Shown: in pieces, positions 1 through 9,067 of the stretch | Position numbering within the stretch: position 1 is the first letter of the stretch | Layout: every line of letters begins with the position of its first letter | Origin: an uncultured Dorea sp. | Lineage (GTDB): Bacteria > Bacillota_A > Clostridia > Lachnospirales > Lachnospiraceae | Direction of reading: 5' to 3' | Assembly: GCA_910578865.1 (NCBI GenBank) | Contig: CAJTRM010000016.1 | Span: forward strand, 8,836-72,835 | DNA length: 64,000 nt | Made by a program: the position numbers and the translations under genes | Notes under the pieces: model-generated | Told to the model about the DNA's origin: nothing | The model's input: the letters and a program-made list of their open reading frames with translations, nothing else | Databases searched by the model: none

Positions 1-292
1 TGTGCTCAGCGGAAAATACGGTGAGACAGTCAAACCGTTTAATGAGGAAGTAAGAAAGAAAGTCCTTGGAGAGGATGCTGAGATTATTACTTGCCGTCCG
101 GCTGACTTGATTCCGGATGAGCTGGATACTTTGAGGAATGAGATGGCAAAATGGAGCCAGCAGGACGAGGATGTGCTTTCCTATGCACTGTTCCCGCAGG
201 TTGCCACAGACTTCTTTAAGTATCGTGAGGCTCAGCAGACAAAGATCGATCCGAATGCGGCAGATACAGAGAACGGGAGTTACCCTGTATAG
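1..292 (+). CDS. Pyruvate carboxylase subunit B / oxaloacetate decarboxylase alpha subunit, C-terminal fragment
   Basis: Only the last 97 codons or so are in the window; the reading frame is open to the left edge, so the gene begins upstream. The residues resemble the C-terminal part of the PYC/OadA carboxyltransferase domain: a GKYGET stretch, ITCRPADLIPDEL, and EDVLSYALFPQVATDFF. In this family the domain transfers carboxyl groups between biotin and pyruvate/oxaloacetate. The biotinyl domain is not visible here and in this arrangement is usually a separate protein or gene. A hairpin with a T-run follows the stop codon, so this is the last gene of its transcript. Which family member it is (decarboxylase or carboxylase) cannot be decided from the fragment. 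Confidence 0.8.
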   Translation, partial: VLSGKYGETVKPFNEEVRKKVLGEDAEIITCRPADLIPDELDTLRNEMAKWSQQDEDVLSYALFPQVATDFFKYREAQQTKIDPNAADTENGSYPV

Positions 293-335
293 ACCTGCCG
301 GAGCAGGCAGCGCCGGCAGGTGTGGACTGTAATAT

Positions 336-375
336 AAAAATAGCATTGTTGGGGCAACCCTCCAGTGCTATTTTT
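336..375 (+). terminator. Rho-independent terminator after the carboxyltransferase gene
   Basis: AAAAATAGCA (336-345) pairs with TGCTATTTTT (366-375), with a small GTTG/CAAC helix in the loop. The A-run and T-run flanks could allow termination in both directions. The next gene starts only 23 bases further, which argues that codon 398 rather than an upstream in-frame codon is its start. Confidence 0.8.
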
Positions 376-397
376 AAGAAGAGGAATAGGATGTGTT

Positions 398-1336
398 ATG
401 GGTAATAAGAATGAATTGCTTCAGAAGATTGACGAGGGGTATTCAAAGTTCAGCAAGGGCCAGAAGAAGCTGGCTGATTTTATCCGGGAGGAATATGATA
501 AAGCAGCATTTCTCACGGCGGCAAAGATGGGCGAGGAAGTGGGAGTCAGCGAGTCCACGGTGGTGCGGTTTGCCATGGCGCTTGGGTATGACGGATATCC
601 GGGATTTCAGAAGGCGCTGGGAGAGATGGTGCGGACAAAACTGAATTCCATACAGAGGATGGAGGTTACCTACGGCCGGATCAGCCAGGGAGAGATTCTG
701 ACTTCTGTTCTGCACTCGGACATCGAGAAGATTAAGCTTACAATGGAAGCAATCGACCACGAGTCGTTTGAACTGGCGGTGGACACTATATTAAATGCCA
801 GAAGGATCTACGTGGTAGGCATCAGAAGCTGTGCCCCGCTTGCGAGTTTCCTTGGATTTTATCTGAACCTCATCTGTGAGGATGTGACGGCCGTGAGTAC
901 CAATAGCTCAAGCGAGATTTTTGAGCAGCTGCTGCGGATCGGAGGAGAGGACGTCATTATCGGCATCAGCTTCCCAAGATATTCTATGAGGACATTGAAG
1001 GCGCTGGAGTTTGCAAGCAATCGGAAAGCAAAGGTGATCACATTGACGGACAGCATCCATTCCCCGATGACGCTGTATTCTTCCTGTAACCTGATCGCAA
1101 GAAGCGACATGGCATCTATCGTAGATTCGCTGGTGGCGCCGCTTAGCGTTGTAAATGCACTGGTAGTAAGCCTTTGTATGAAAAAACAGAAAGAAGTAAT
1201 TACAACGCTCGAAATGCTGGAGCAAATCTGGGATGAGTATCAGGTGTACAGCAAGGACGAGCTGAATATGGTGGATGATAAGGTGGAGCTGTCCGGAAGT
1301 GTTCCTCCGGAGGATAAGGACGGGGCGTATGAGTAA
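398..1336 (+). CDS. MurR/RpiR family transcriptional regulator
   Basis: This 312-residue protein has the two-part layout of RpiR-type regulators. The N-terminal helix-turn-helix is at about residues 1-77, with the segment AAKMGEEVGVSESTVVRFAMALG. The C-terminal SIS domain, about residues 120-250, is the sugar-phosphate-binding fold of the family (RRIYVVGIRSCAPLASFLG and the IIGISFPRYS stretch). Such proteins usually sense a phosphorylated sugar or amino sugar. The start at 398 is chosen because GGAATAGG lies 7 bases upstream and an earlier in-frame start would lie inside the terminator. The gene overlaps the next flavoprotein gene by 8 bases, so the two are probably co-transcribed. The effector is unknown. 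Confidence 0.88.
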   Translation: MGNKNELLQKIDEGYSKFSKGQKKLADFIREEYDKAAFLTAAKMGEEVGVSESTVVRFAMALGYDGYPGFQKALGEMVRTKLNSIQRMEVTYGRISQGEILTSVLHSDIEKIKLTMEAIDHESFELAVDTILNARRIYVVGIRSCAPLASFLGFYLNLICEDVTAVSTNSSSEIFEQLLRIGGEDVIIGISFPRYSMRTLKALEFASNRKAKVITLTDSIHSPMTLYSSCNLIARSDMASIVDSLVAPLSVVNALVVSLCMKKQKEVITTLEMLEQIWDEYQVYSKDELNMVDDKVELSGSVPPEDKDGAYE

Positions 1337-2570
1337 GGTTCTGGTTATAGGAGGAGGAGCAGCCGGGATGTTTGCGGCAATTACAGCTGCAAGATGCGGA
1401 CATCAGGTGTTTCTCTATGAAAAAAATGAAAAACTAGGCAAGAAACTTTTTATTACCGGCAAAGGGCGGTGTAACCTTACAAATGCCTGTGATATTGACA
1501 CACTGTTTTCCGCTGTCGTCAGTAATTCCAGATTTTTGTACAGTAGTTTTTATGGATTTACAAACCAGGATGCCGTTGATTTTTTTGAAGGCATCGGTTT
1601 GAGAACGAAAGTAGAGCGGGGAAACCGGGTGTTTCCGTGTTCTGACCATTCCTCTGATGTGATCCGCAGCCTTGAGAGAGAGATGGGCCGTTTGGGAGTT
1701 GAACTTCATCTGAACACAGAAGTAACCGGTGTGGCGGATGAGAACGGGGAGTTCCGGCACCTGATTCTAAGAGACGGAGCCAGGGTGGCAGGAGACGCCT
1801 GTATTGTGGCTACCGGAGGCCTGTCCTATCAAACGACAGGCTCTACGGGAGACGGCTATCGCTTTGCCAGACAGGCGGGACATCAGGTGACGGAGTGCCT
1901 GCCTTCTCTTGTACCTATGGAGGTGAAAGAAAGCTGGCCTGCAAGACTGCAGGGGCTGTCTCTTAGAAATGTCAGGGCATCAATCTATGACGGCAGGAAG
2001 AAAGTGTATGATGATTTCGGAGAAATGCTGTTTACTCATTATGGCGTCAGCGGACCTTTGATGCTGAGCGCCAGCAGTATTGTGTCAGGAAGATTGAAGA
2101 AAAAGGAATTACAGCTTTATATAGACCTGAAGCCGGCTCTGTCCGATGAGACGCTTCATCAGAGGGTGCTGAGGGATTTTGAAGAAAACCAGAATAAACA
2201 GTTTAAAAATGCAGTTGGAAAATTATTCCCGGCCAGACTTGCGCCGGTTATGATAGAATTAAGTGGTATTCCTTCCGAAAAAAAGGTAAATATCATTTCC
2301 AGAGAAGAACGGCAGGAGTTTGTCCGGCTGATCCGGCGGCTTCCGGTAACGCTTACCGGACTTCGGGGCTATAATGAGGCGGTTATTACCAAGGGAGGCG
2401 TCAAGGTCAGAGAGATTGATCCGGCAACCATGGAGTCAAAGCTTGTAAAGAGGCTTTATTTTGTGGGGGAGGTTCTGGATGTGGATGCCCTGACCGGGGG
2501 ATTTAATCTGCAGATTGCATGGTCCACAGCCTATGCGGCAGGCATGGCAATCGGAAAGGAAAAGAAATAA
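1329..2570 (+). CDS. HI0933-family NAD(P)/FAD-dependent oxidoreductase (BaiN-like flavoprotein)
   Basis: A 413-residue flavoprotein. The N-terminal dinucleotide-binding motif GGGAAGMFAA starts at about residue 8 and is followed by GKKLFITGKGRCNLTN, a hallmark of the HI0933/YhiN family. The C-terminal GEVLDVDALTGGFNLQIAWSTAYAAG segment closes the FAD fold. The substrate of most members is unknown; BaiN of bile-acid-transforming clostridia belongs to the same family, but nothing here shows a role in bile acid metabolism. ATG 1329 is preceded by GGAGGATAAGGA and overlaps the rpiR-type gene by 8 bases. The cmk gene follows after 19 bases, suggesting one transcript through this block. Confidence 0.88.
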   Translation: MSKVLVIGGGAAGMFAAITAARCGHQVFLYEKNEKLGKKLFITGKGRCNLTNACDIDTLFSAVVSNSRFLYSSFYGFTNQDAVDFFEGIGLRTKVERGNRVFPCSDHSSDVIRSLEREMGRLGVELHLNTEVTGVADENGEFRHLILRDGARVAGDACIVATGGLSYQTTGSTGDGYRFARQAGHQVTECLPSLVPMEVKESWPARLQGLSLRNVRASIYDGRKKVYDDFGEMLFTHYGVSGPLMLSASSIVSGRLKKKELQLYIDLKPALSDETLHQRVLRDFEENQNKQFKNAVGKLFPARLAPVMIELSGIPSEKKVNIISREERQEFVRLIRRLPVTLTGLRGYNEAVITKGGVKVREIDPATMESKLVKRLYFVGEVLDVDALTGGFNLQIAWSTAYAAGMAIGKEKK

Positions 2571-2589
2571 AGACGGGTGAGGTGACAAT

Positions 2590-3246
2590 ATGGGATATAA
2601 TGTGGCAATTGACGGGCCGGCAGGCGCGGGAAAAAGCACAATCGCAAAATTAGTGGCGAAGGAAAAAGGATTTGTTTATGTCGATACGGGGGCGATGTAC
2701 CGGGGGCTTGCCATCCATTTCCTGGATCAGGGGATCGGAGCAGATGAGGCGGAAAAGATAACAGAAGCCTGCAGGGGTGTGGAAGTAACAATCCGTTATG
2801 AAGATGGACAGCAGCAGGTATATGTAAACGGGAAAAACGTTACCTTCAGGCTTCGGGAGGAGGCCGTGGGAAATATGGCGTCCAAGAGCTCTGCCATCCC
2901 TGCGGTGCGGGCCAAGCTTTTAGAACTTCAGCAGGAACTTGCAAAAACCCAGGATGTCATTATGGACGGCAGGGATATCGGCACCTGTGTACTTCCCGAT
3001 GCGGACGTAAAGATCTTCCTGACGGCCAGTGTCGATACACGCGCCCGGCGTCGTTATGACGAACTGAAGGCAAAAGGGATCGCCTGTGATCTCCATGAGA
3101 TCACAGAGGATATTGTGGAGCGTGACAGGAGGGATTCTACGAGAGAGATCGCCCCGCTTAAGCAGGCGGAAGACGCAGTTCTTCTGGACAGTTCTGATAT
3201 GTCCATTGCGGAGGTTGTGGCTGCAATCACACAATTATGCAGGTAG
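2590..3246 (+). CDS. cmk: Cytidylate kinase
   Basis: A 218-residue (d)CMP kinase, the usual length. The P-loop is GPAGAGKST (residues 9-17), followed by DTGAMYRG in the nucleotide-monophosphate-binding region and DGRDIGTCVLPDADVKIFLTAS. It phosphorylates CMP and dCMP with ATP in the cytosol, supplying precursors for nucleic acids and CDP-lipids. The order cmk, ispH, S1 protein is typical of clostridia. Confidence 0.97.
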   Translation: MGYNVAIDGPAGAGKSTIAKLVAKEKGFVYVDTGAMYRGLAIHFLDQGIGADEAEKITEACRGVEVTIRYEDGQQQVYVNGKNVTFRLREEAVGNMASKSSAIPAVRAKLLELQQELAKTQDVIMDGRDIGTCVLPDADVKIFLTASVDTRARRRYDELKAKGIACDLHEITEDIVERDRRDSTREIAPLKQAEDAVLLDSSDMSIAEVVAAITQLCR

Positions 3247-3306
3247 AGGCAGAGTTTAAGTAAGACCATACCCTCAGTGACAGAGGAAAGGAAAGAAGGA
3301 GTCTGT

Positions 3307-4164
3307 ATGAAAATAGAACTTGCCAGGACAGCCGGCTTTTGCTTCGGCGTAAAGCGGGCCGTAGACACGGTATATGAACAGGTGGAAAAGAACCGGACAG
3401 AAAAAATATATACCTACGGGCCGATCATTCACAATGAGGAAGTGATCAGGGATATGGAGCGCCGGGGAGTCTGTGTTTTAAACAGCGTTTCGGAACTGAA
3501 GGAACTGAAGGAAGGGGTCGTTATCATACGTTCTCACGGGGTGCCGGAGTCGGTGTATGATCTGTTGGAAAAGAAAGGACTGGCTTTTGTAGATGCCACC
3601 TGCCCTTATGTGAAGAAAATACACAGGATCGTCCGTGAGAAAAGCCGGAGCGGGGCCCATATCATAATTGTAGGAAACGCGGAACATCCCGAGGTAGAGG
3701 GGATCCGCGGATGGGCGAATGAACCGGCGACAGTCATACAGACGGCAGAGGAGGCAGAGTCATTCTGCCTGGCGGATGGGAATCAGAAGATTTGCATCGT
3801 ATCCCAAACGACATTTAATTACAATAAATTCAAAGATATAGTTGAAATTATAGAAAAAAAGGGGTATGATATAATTGTTTTAAATACGATTTGCAATGCG
3901 ACGAAAGAGCGTCAGGAAGAGGCTTACGACATTGCAAAGAGGGCAGGGGCTATGATCGTGATAGGCGACAGGCGCAGTTCCAATACCCGTAAGTTATTTG
4001 AAATATGCAGCAATGCATGTGCGGATACGTACTATATACAGACACTTGACGATTTGGATATGAATCAATTAAGGTCCGTGGAAACAGTAGGTATTACAGC
4101 AGGGGCATCCACGCCCAATAATATAATTGAGGAGGTTCAAAATAATGTCAGAATTAACTTTTGA
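3307..4164 (+). CDS. ispH: 4-hydroxy-3-methylbut-2-enyl diphosphate reductase
   Basis: A 285-residue LytB/IspH protein with the three conserved iron-sulfur cysteines in GFCFGVKRAV (near residue 12), DATCPYVKK (near 97) and NTICNATKERQ (near 195). It catalyses the last step of the non-mevalonate isoprenoid pathway, making IPP and DMAPP with reducing power from ferredoxin or flavodoxin. The start at 3307 has the ribosome site GAAAGAAGGAG just upstream. Its 3' end overlaps the S1-domain gene by 20 bases in another frame; in several Firmicutes the two are one fused protein. Confidence 0.96.
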   Translation: MKIELARTAGFCFGVKRAVDTVYEQVEKNRTEKIYTYGPIIHNEEVIRDMERRGVCVLNSVSELKELKEGVVIIRSHGVPESVYDLLEKKGLAFVDATCPYVKKIHRIVREKSRSGAHIIIVGNAEHPEVEGIRGWANEPATVIQTAEEAESFCLADGNQKICIVSQTTFNYNKFKDIVEIIEKKGYDIIVLNTICNATKERQEEAYDIAKRAGAMIVIGDRRSSNTRKLFEICSNACADTYYIQTLDDLDMNQLRSVETVGITAGASTPNNIIEEVQNNVRINF

Positions 4165-5251
4165 ACAAATGCTAGAAGAGTCTTTTAAGACAATTAGAAA
4201 TGGAGAGGTTGTAGACGGTACTGTTATTGACGTTAAGCCGGATGAGATTATCTTAAATATAGGGTATAAGGCTGATGGTATCATCATGAGAAGTGAATAT
4301 ACCAATGAACCGAATGTGGATTTAACAACGATGGTATCTGTCGGCGACCAGATGACAGTAAAAGTGTTGAAAGTGAATGACGGGGAAGGCCAGGTGCTGT
4401 TGACATATAAGAGGCTGGCGGCCGAGAAGGGAAATGAAAGGCTGAAAGAAGCTTACGAAAACCATGAAGTGCTGAGAGCTCCGGTAGCCCAGATCCTTGG
4501 CGGAGGCTTAAGTGTTGTCGTTGAGGAGGCAAGAGTTTTCATTCCTGCAAGCCTTGTGTCTGACACTTATGAGAAAGATCTGAGTAAATATCAGGATCAG
4601 GAGATTGAATTTGTAATCAGTGAATTTAATCCGAGAAGAAACCGTGTGATCGGAGACAGGAGACAGCTTTTGGTGGCTGAACGTGCAGAGAAGCAAAAAG
4701 AATTATTTGAGAGACTTCAGGTTGGAGATGCCGTAGAAGGAACTGTGAAAAATGTAACCGATTTCGGTGCTTTCGTTGATCTCGGGGGCGTAGACGGATT
4801 GCTGCATATTTCTGAAATGTCCTGGGGCCGTGTAGATAATCCAAGAAAGGTATTTCAGGTTGGAGATGAGTTAAAGGTACTCATCAAAGACATTAATGAT
4901 ACAAAGATTGCGTTAAGTCTGAAGTTCCCGGAGACAAATCCGTGGGCAAATGCAGCGGAGACATATGCGGTAGGCAATGTGATCGAAGGAAGAGTTGCAA
5001 GGATGACCGATTTTGGTGCCTTTGTGGAACTTGCACCGGGTGTGGATGCACTTCTTCATGTTTCTCAGATCTCAAGGGCACATGTGGACAAACCGTCAGA
5101 TGTGTTATCTGTAGGTCAGATAATTGAAGCTAAGGTTGTGGATCTTAACGAGGCTGACAAAAAGATCAGCCTGAGCATGAAAGCATTAGAACCAATGGAA
5201 GAAACTGTAGCAGAAGGCGGAGATGAAGTCAGTGAAGATGTTGCTGAATAA
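4145..5251 (+). CDS. S1 RNA-binding domain protein (30S ribosomal protein S1 homologue)
   Basis: A 368-residue protein with four S1 (OB-fold) domains at about residues 15-85, 100-170, 185-255 and 270-340. The last two are canonical, with DFGAFVDLGGVDGLLHISEMSW and DFGAFVELAPGVDALLHVSQIS. It has fewer domains than proteobacterial S1 (six), as is usual in Firmicutes, where the protein's ribosome role is less certain. ATG 4145 lies inside the 3' end of ispH with GAGGTTCAAAATA upstream, suggesting translational coupling. A strong hairpin follows the gene. Confidence 0.9.
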   Translation: MSELTFEQMLEESFKTIRNGEVVDGTVIDVKPDEIILNIGYKADGIIMRSEYTNEPNVDLTTMVSVGDQMTVKVLKVNDGEGQVLLTYKRLAAEKGNERLKEAYENHEVLRAPVAQILGGGLSVVVEEARVFIPASLVSDTYEKDLSKYQDQEIEFVISEFNPRRNRVIGDRRQLLVAERAEKQKELFERLQVGDAVEGTVKNVTDFGAFVDLGGVDGLLHISEMSWGRVDNPRKVFQVGDELKVLIKDINDTKIALSLKFPETNPWANAAETYAVGNVIEGRVARMTDFGAFVELAPGVDALLHVSQISRAHVDKPSDVLSVGQIIEAKVVDLNEADKKISLSMKALEPMEETVAEGGDEVSEDVAE

Positions 5252-5286
5252 GAATCTGGAACTTCATAAAATAATGGCAGTAACAG

Positions 5287-5316
5287 GATAGAGGCTTTCT
5301 AAGCCTCTATCTTTTG
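5287..5316 (+). terminator. Rho-independent terminator after the S1-domain gene
   Basis: GATAGAGGCTT (5287-5297) and AAGCCTCTATC (5301-5311) form an 11-bp perfect stem with a TCT loop, followed by TTTTG. It closes the flavoprotein-cmk-ispH-S1 transcript. Confidence 0.88.
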
Positions 5317-5374
5317 TATGTTAAAAAAACAACGAGATGTTTGTGGAAATATACAATAAAATGCCGATATTTAC

Positions 5375-5403
5375 TGGATAAATGGGGCGTTTTCATGTAT
5401 AGT
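5375..5403 (+). promoter_or_regulatory. Probable promoter of the rnf operon
   Basis: TGGATA (5375-5380), a 17-base spacer and TATAGT (5398-5403) lie about 35 bases before rnfC. The region between the terminator and this site is AT-rich with no other feature. No Rex-type operator (TTGTTAA-N4-TTAACAA) was seen here. Confidence 0.5.
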
Positions 5404-5437
5404 ATATAAAGAGATCAAAGGAAGGAAGGAAAAGAGG

Positions 5438-6757
5438 ATGGCATTGTTGACATTTAAGGGTGGTATTCATCCGGATGATGGCAAGAGCCTGGCAAAAGAG
5501 AAGGCAATTGTCGAAGTGGCGCCAAAGGGGGATCTGGTATATCCTGTTTCCCAGCATATTGGTGCGCCTGCCAGTCCGGTAGTAGCGGTTGGAGACCATG
5601 TTTTGAAGGGCCAGATGATAGCGGAGGCGGGCGGATTTGTATCTGCGCCGATCTATGCTTCTGTATCCGGGACAGTGAAAGCTATTGCCCCGCGCCTGAA
5701 TCCAACCGGAGGAACGGTGAACAGTATTATTATTGAGAATGACGGGGAGTACAAGGAAGTAGAATACCCGGCTGTGAAACCGCTTCAGGAGATGACGAAG
5801 GAAGAGGTTCTTAATGCGATCGGCCAGGCGGGAGTTGTAGGTATGGGAGGAGCAGGTTTCCCTACCAGGGTGAAGCTTTCACCGAAGGAGCCCGATAAGA
5901 TTGAGTACATTATCGCAAACTGTGCAGAGTGTGAACCATATATCACAGCAGACTACAGATGTATGTTGGAGATGCCCGAGAAGCTTGTCGGAGGCATGAA
6001 GATCGTCCTTTCGCTGTTTGATAATGCGAAAGGTATTTTCGGTGTAGAGGACAATAAGCCGGATTGTATCGAGAAACTCAGAGAACTTACAAAGGATGAG
6101 CCGCGTATGGAGGTTCTGGCATTAAAGACCAAGTACCCGCAGGGCGGAGAACGCCAGCTGATCTATGCAACAACAGGAAGGGCGATCAATTCTGCTATGC
6201 TTCCTGCGGATGCCGGGTGTGTCGTAAACAATGTTGCGACATTGATCAGCATTTATCAGGCGGTGGCAGAGGGCAGGCCGTCTATGGAGCGTGTAGTTAC
6301 AGTGAGCGGCAACGCAGTAAACGAGCCGGGCAACTTCCGTGTTCCGTTTGGGATCAACCAGGCAGAGCTTGTGGAAGCAGCAGGCGGATTTAAGAGCGAG
6401 CCGGAGAAACTGATATCCGGCGGTCCTATGATGGGATTTGCGATGTTTACACTGGATGTACCTGTAACAAAGACTTCTTCATCCATTCTTGGTTTTACCA
6501 AAGACGAAGTCGCAAAATATGAACCTACGGCATGTATCAACTGTGGACGCTGTGTGGACGCATGTCCGAGCCGGCTGATTCCGTCAAGGCTTGCGGATTA
6601 TGCGGAGCACCATGACGAAGCGGCATTTACGTCCCATGAGGGAATGGAATGTATGGAATGCGGTTCCTGTAGTTTTGTATGTCCTGCAAAGCGCCATCTG
6701 AAGCAGGCGATCGGTTCCATGAGAAAAATTGCACTGGCAAATCGCAAGAAAAAATAA
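5438..6757 (+). CDS. rnfC: Rnf complex subunit RnfC
   Basis: A 439-residue NADH-binding subunit of the membrane-bound ferredoxin:NAD+ oxidoreductase. It starts FKGGIHPDDGK and contains the flavin/NADH domain with GQAGVVGMGGAGFPTRVKL (near residue 130). Two C-terminal [4Fe-4S] motifs follow: CINCGRCVDACP (about 367-378) and CMECGSCSFVCPAKR (about 406-420). Electrons from reduced ferredoxin reach NAD+ here while the complex pumps Na+ or H+. It is the first gene of an rnfCDGEAB set in the usual clostridial order, with AAGGAAAAGAGG before its ATG. Confidence 0.97.
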   Translation: MALLTFKGGIHPDDGKSLAKEKAIVEVAPKGDLVYPVSQHIGAPASPVVAVGDHVLKGQMIAEAGGFVSAPIYASVSGTVKAIAPRLNPTGGTVNSIIIENDGEYKEVEYPAVKPLQEMTKEEVLNAIGQAGVVGMGGAGFPTRVKLSPKEPDKIEYIIANCAECEPYITADYRCMLEMPEKLVGGMKIVLSLFDNAKGIFGVEDNKPDCIEKLRELTKDEPRMEVLALKTKYPQGGERQLIYATTGRAINSAMLPADAGCVVNNVATLISIYQAVAEGRPSMERVVTVSGNAVNEPGNFRVPFGINQAELVEAAGGFKSEPEKLISGGPMMGFAMFTLDVPVTKTSSSILGFTKDEVAKYEPTACINCGRCVDACPSRLIPSRLADYAEHHDEAAFTSHEGMECMECGSCSFVCPAKRHLKQAIGSMRKIALANRKKK

Positions 6758-6787
6758 TATGAGAGAAAGAGGAAGAGGTGAATTATC

Positions 6788-7738
6788 GTGAGTGAGAACA
6801 AAGTTAAACTGTCATCTTCACCACATATTCGTGACAAAGTTACCTCCGGCAATATTATGCTTATGGTTGCCATTGCACTTTTGCCGGCTTCAGCCTTTGG
6901 AGTATGGAACTTTGGGATGCCAGCATTGATCATGCTGGTCACAACAACTGTGACAGCAGTTCTGACAGAGTACATATATGAAAAACTGATGCATAAAAAA
7001 ATTACGATCAACGATTTCAGCGCCGCAGTTACCGGCCTTCTGCTTGGGCTTAATATGCCGGCTACAGCGCCGTGGTGGATGGGCGCACTGGGCAGTGTGT
7101 TCGCAATTCTGATCGTAAAGCAGCTGTTCGGAGGACTGGGGCAGAATTTTATGAATCCCGCACTTGGTGCGAGATGCTTTCTGCTGATTTCTTTTACCGG
7201 GCAGATGACAAGATTTGTCTATGACGGTACCACAGGGGCTACCCCGCTTGCAGTTTTAAAGGAGGGGGGAACCGTAGATTCCATGGATATGCTCATCGGT
7301 ACAATTCCGGGAACGATCGGAGAGACTTCTGTGATTGCAATTATTGCAGGCGCGATCTTCCTGATCCTGATGGGGGTTATCGACCTTCGGATCCCGGGCA
7401 CTTACATTGTGACCTTCGTAATCTTTGTCGGTATTTTCGGACAGTTTACCAAGGCAGGTGCAGGACTTTTTGATCCGCAGTACATTACTGCACATCTTTG
7501 CGGCGGCGGTCTGATGCTGGGGGCATGGTTTATGGCAACGGATTATGTTACATCCCCGATCACCAAAAAAGGCCAGTATGTATTCGGAGTCCTTCTTGGT
7601 ATCCTGACCGGCCTGTTCCGTCTCTTCGGCGGTTCGGCGGAAGGAGTCTCTTATGCAATCATCATCGGCAACCTTCTGGTTCCGCTGATTGAAAGAGTTA
7701 CTCTTCCAAAACCATTCGGTAAAGGAGGAGAGAAATAA
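6788..7738 (+). CDS. rnfD: Rnf complex subunit RnfD
   Basis: A 316-residue integral membrane subunit with about eight to nine hydrophobic segments. The stretch TGATPLAVL (near residue 145) matches the flavinylation site of RnfD/NqrB proteins, where FMN is attached to threonine. The start is GTG 6788, supported by AGAGGTGA 6 bases upstream; no ATG fits better. Its TAA stop shares one base with the rnfG ATG (TAATG), a sign of translational coupling. Confidence 0.95.
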   Translation: MSENKVKLSSSPHIRDKVTSGNIMLMVAIALLPASAFGVWNFGMPALIMLVTTTVTAVLTEYIYEKLMHKKITINDFSAAVTGLLLGLNMPATAPWWMGALGSVFAILIVKQLFGGLGQNFMNPALGARCFLLISFTGQMTRFVYDGTTGATPLAVLKEGGTVDSMDMLIGTIPGTIGETSVIAIIAGAIFLILMGVIDLRIPGTYIVTFVIFVGIFGQFTKAGAGLFDPQYITAHLCGGGLMLGAWFMATDYVTSPITKKGQYVFGVLLGILTGLFRLFGGSAEGVSYAIIIGNLLVPLIERVTLPKPFGKGGEK

Positions 7739-8316
7739 TGAATAAGATTATTAAGAATACAGTAATTCTTACATTGATCACTTTGATTGCCGGTCTTGCT
7801 CTCGGGTTCGTGTATGAGATTACGAAAGATCCGATCGCACAGGCGAAAGATGATGCAAAGAAAAAGGCGTGGCAGGAAGTATTCCCCGAGGCGGATATGA
7901 ATGATTTCGTGGCTCAGGAAGTGGATCAGGCTGCAGCGGATGCCGCCATCAAGGCAGTAGGAGCCAATGCAACGGTAGATGAGGTCTGCAAGGCGGGCGA
8001 GGACGGATATGTGGTTACCACAACGTCCAAGGAAGGGTACGGCGGCAATATCCAGATTACCGTAGGTATCACGGCGGACGGTACGGTGAGCGGTATTTCG
8101 ATTCTGTCCATCAGCGAGACGGCCGGACTTGGCATGAAGGCAACAGAGCCGGCGTTCTATGGACAATATGAGGGAAAACAGGCAGAGAAGTTTGCAGTGT
8201 CCAAGGACGGCGGAGAAGGAGAGCCCATTGATGCGATCAGCGGTGCGACCATTACGTCAAGGGCTGTAACGGCGGCTGTAAACGTAGCGCTTGCATATTA
8301 TCAGAACGGGTTTTAG
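7738..8316 (+). CDS. rnfG: Rnf complex subunit RnfG (FMN-binding)
   Basis: A 192-residue subunit with one N-terminal membrane anchor (about residues 5-26) and an extracytoplasmic FMN-binding domain. The C-terminal DAISGATITS motif is the ApbE flavinylation signature, on which FMN is bound to threonine. No apbE gene is in the window, so the flavin transferase must be encoded elsewhere. It overlaps rnfD by one base and is followed by rnfE after an AGGAGG site. Confidence 0.96.
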   Translation: MNKIIKNTVILTLITLIAGLALGFVYEITKDPIAQAKDDAKKKAWQEVFPEADMNDFVAQEVDQAAADAAIKAVGANATVDEVCKAGEDGYVVTTTSKEGYGGNIQITVGITADGTVSGISILSISETAGLGMKATEPAFYGQYEGKQAEKFAVSKDGGEGEPIDAISGATITSRAVTAAVNVALAYYQNGF

Positions 8317-8328
8317 GAGGTAGTGAAT

Positions 8329-9054
8329 ATGAGTGGTTGTACTGAAAGAGTATATAATGGTTTAGTAAAAGAAAACCCTACCTTCGTCCTGATGCTTGGT
8401 ATGTGTCCGACACTTGCTGTCACCACATCAGCCATCAATGGAGCTGGTATGGGGCTTTCTACGACAGTCGTATTGGTATTATCCAATATGCTGATTTCCA
8501 TGCTGCGTAAGATTATTCCGGATTCTCTTCGTATCCCGGCATTTATTGTAGTCGTAGCATCCTTTGTAACGATCGTACAGTTTCTTTTGGAGGGATTTGT
8601 TCCGAGTCTCTATGATTCACTTGGGCTTTACATCCCGCTGATCGTTGTTAACTGTATTATCCTGGGGCGTGCCGAGAGCTACGCGTCCAAGAACGGCGTG
8701 CTGCTTTCTATGTTTGACGGAATCGGTATGGGACTTGGTTTTACGGTGGGTCTTACAGCTATCGGTATTGTCCGTGAGCTGGTCGGCGCCGGAAAGATTT
8801 TCGGCTATCAGCTTCTTCCGCTTGCCGATGAGGCGGCCGGAAAGGGAGGCTATGTGCCGGTAACCATCTTTATCCTGGCTCCGGGAGCGTTCCTCGTGCT
8901 GGCAGGGCTTACGGCTCTCCAGAACAAGATGAAGAACAATGCAAAGAAGAAGGGCAAAAAAGTAGTAGAGACAGCTTCCTGCGGAGAGGGCTGTGCGTCC
9001 TGTACAAACAGTGCATGCGGCGGCAAAGTATTTCCGACAGGGAATGAAGAGTAG
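8329..9054 (+). CDS. rnfE: Rnf complex subunit RnfE
   Basis: A 241-residue polytopic subunit of the RnfA/RnfE/NqrD/NqrE family, with the conserved NPTFVLMLGMCPTLAVT near the N-terminus and YIPLIVVNCIILGRAE. ATG 8329 is preferred over GTG 8323 because AGGAGG (8315-8320) is then 8 bases away. Beyond the family core it has a Lys-rich, Cys-rich tail, CGEGCASCTNSACGG, which could bind metal; this extension is notable for an otherwise membrane-embedded subunit. Confidence 0.95.
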   Translation: MSGCTERVYNGLVKENPTFVLMLGMCPTLAVTTSAINGAGMGLSTTVVLVLSNMLISMLRKIIPDSLRIPAFIVVVASFVTIVQFLLEGFVPSLYDSLGLYIPLIVVNCIILGRAESYASKNGVLLSMFDGIGMGLGFTVGLTAIGIVRELVGAGKIFGYQLLPLADEAAGKGGYVPVTIFILAPGAFLVLAGLTALQNKMKNNAKKKGKKVVETASCGEGCASCTNSACGGKVFPTGNEE

Positions 9055-9067
9055 GAGGAGTACATAG

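Noticed and set aside
1329..2570. Bile acid reductase BaiN assignment
   Set aside because: Only family-level similarity is visible and no bai genes are present; the broader HI0933 flavoprotein label is safer.
5300..5437. Rex operator in the rnf promoter
   Set aside because: No TTGTTAA-N4-TTAACAA-like sequence is visible in the region.
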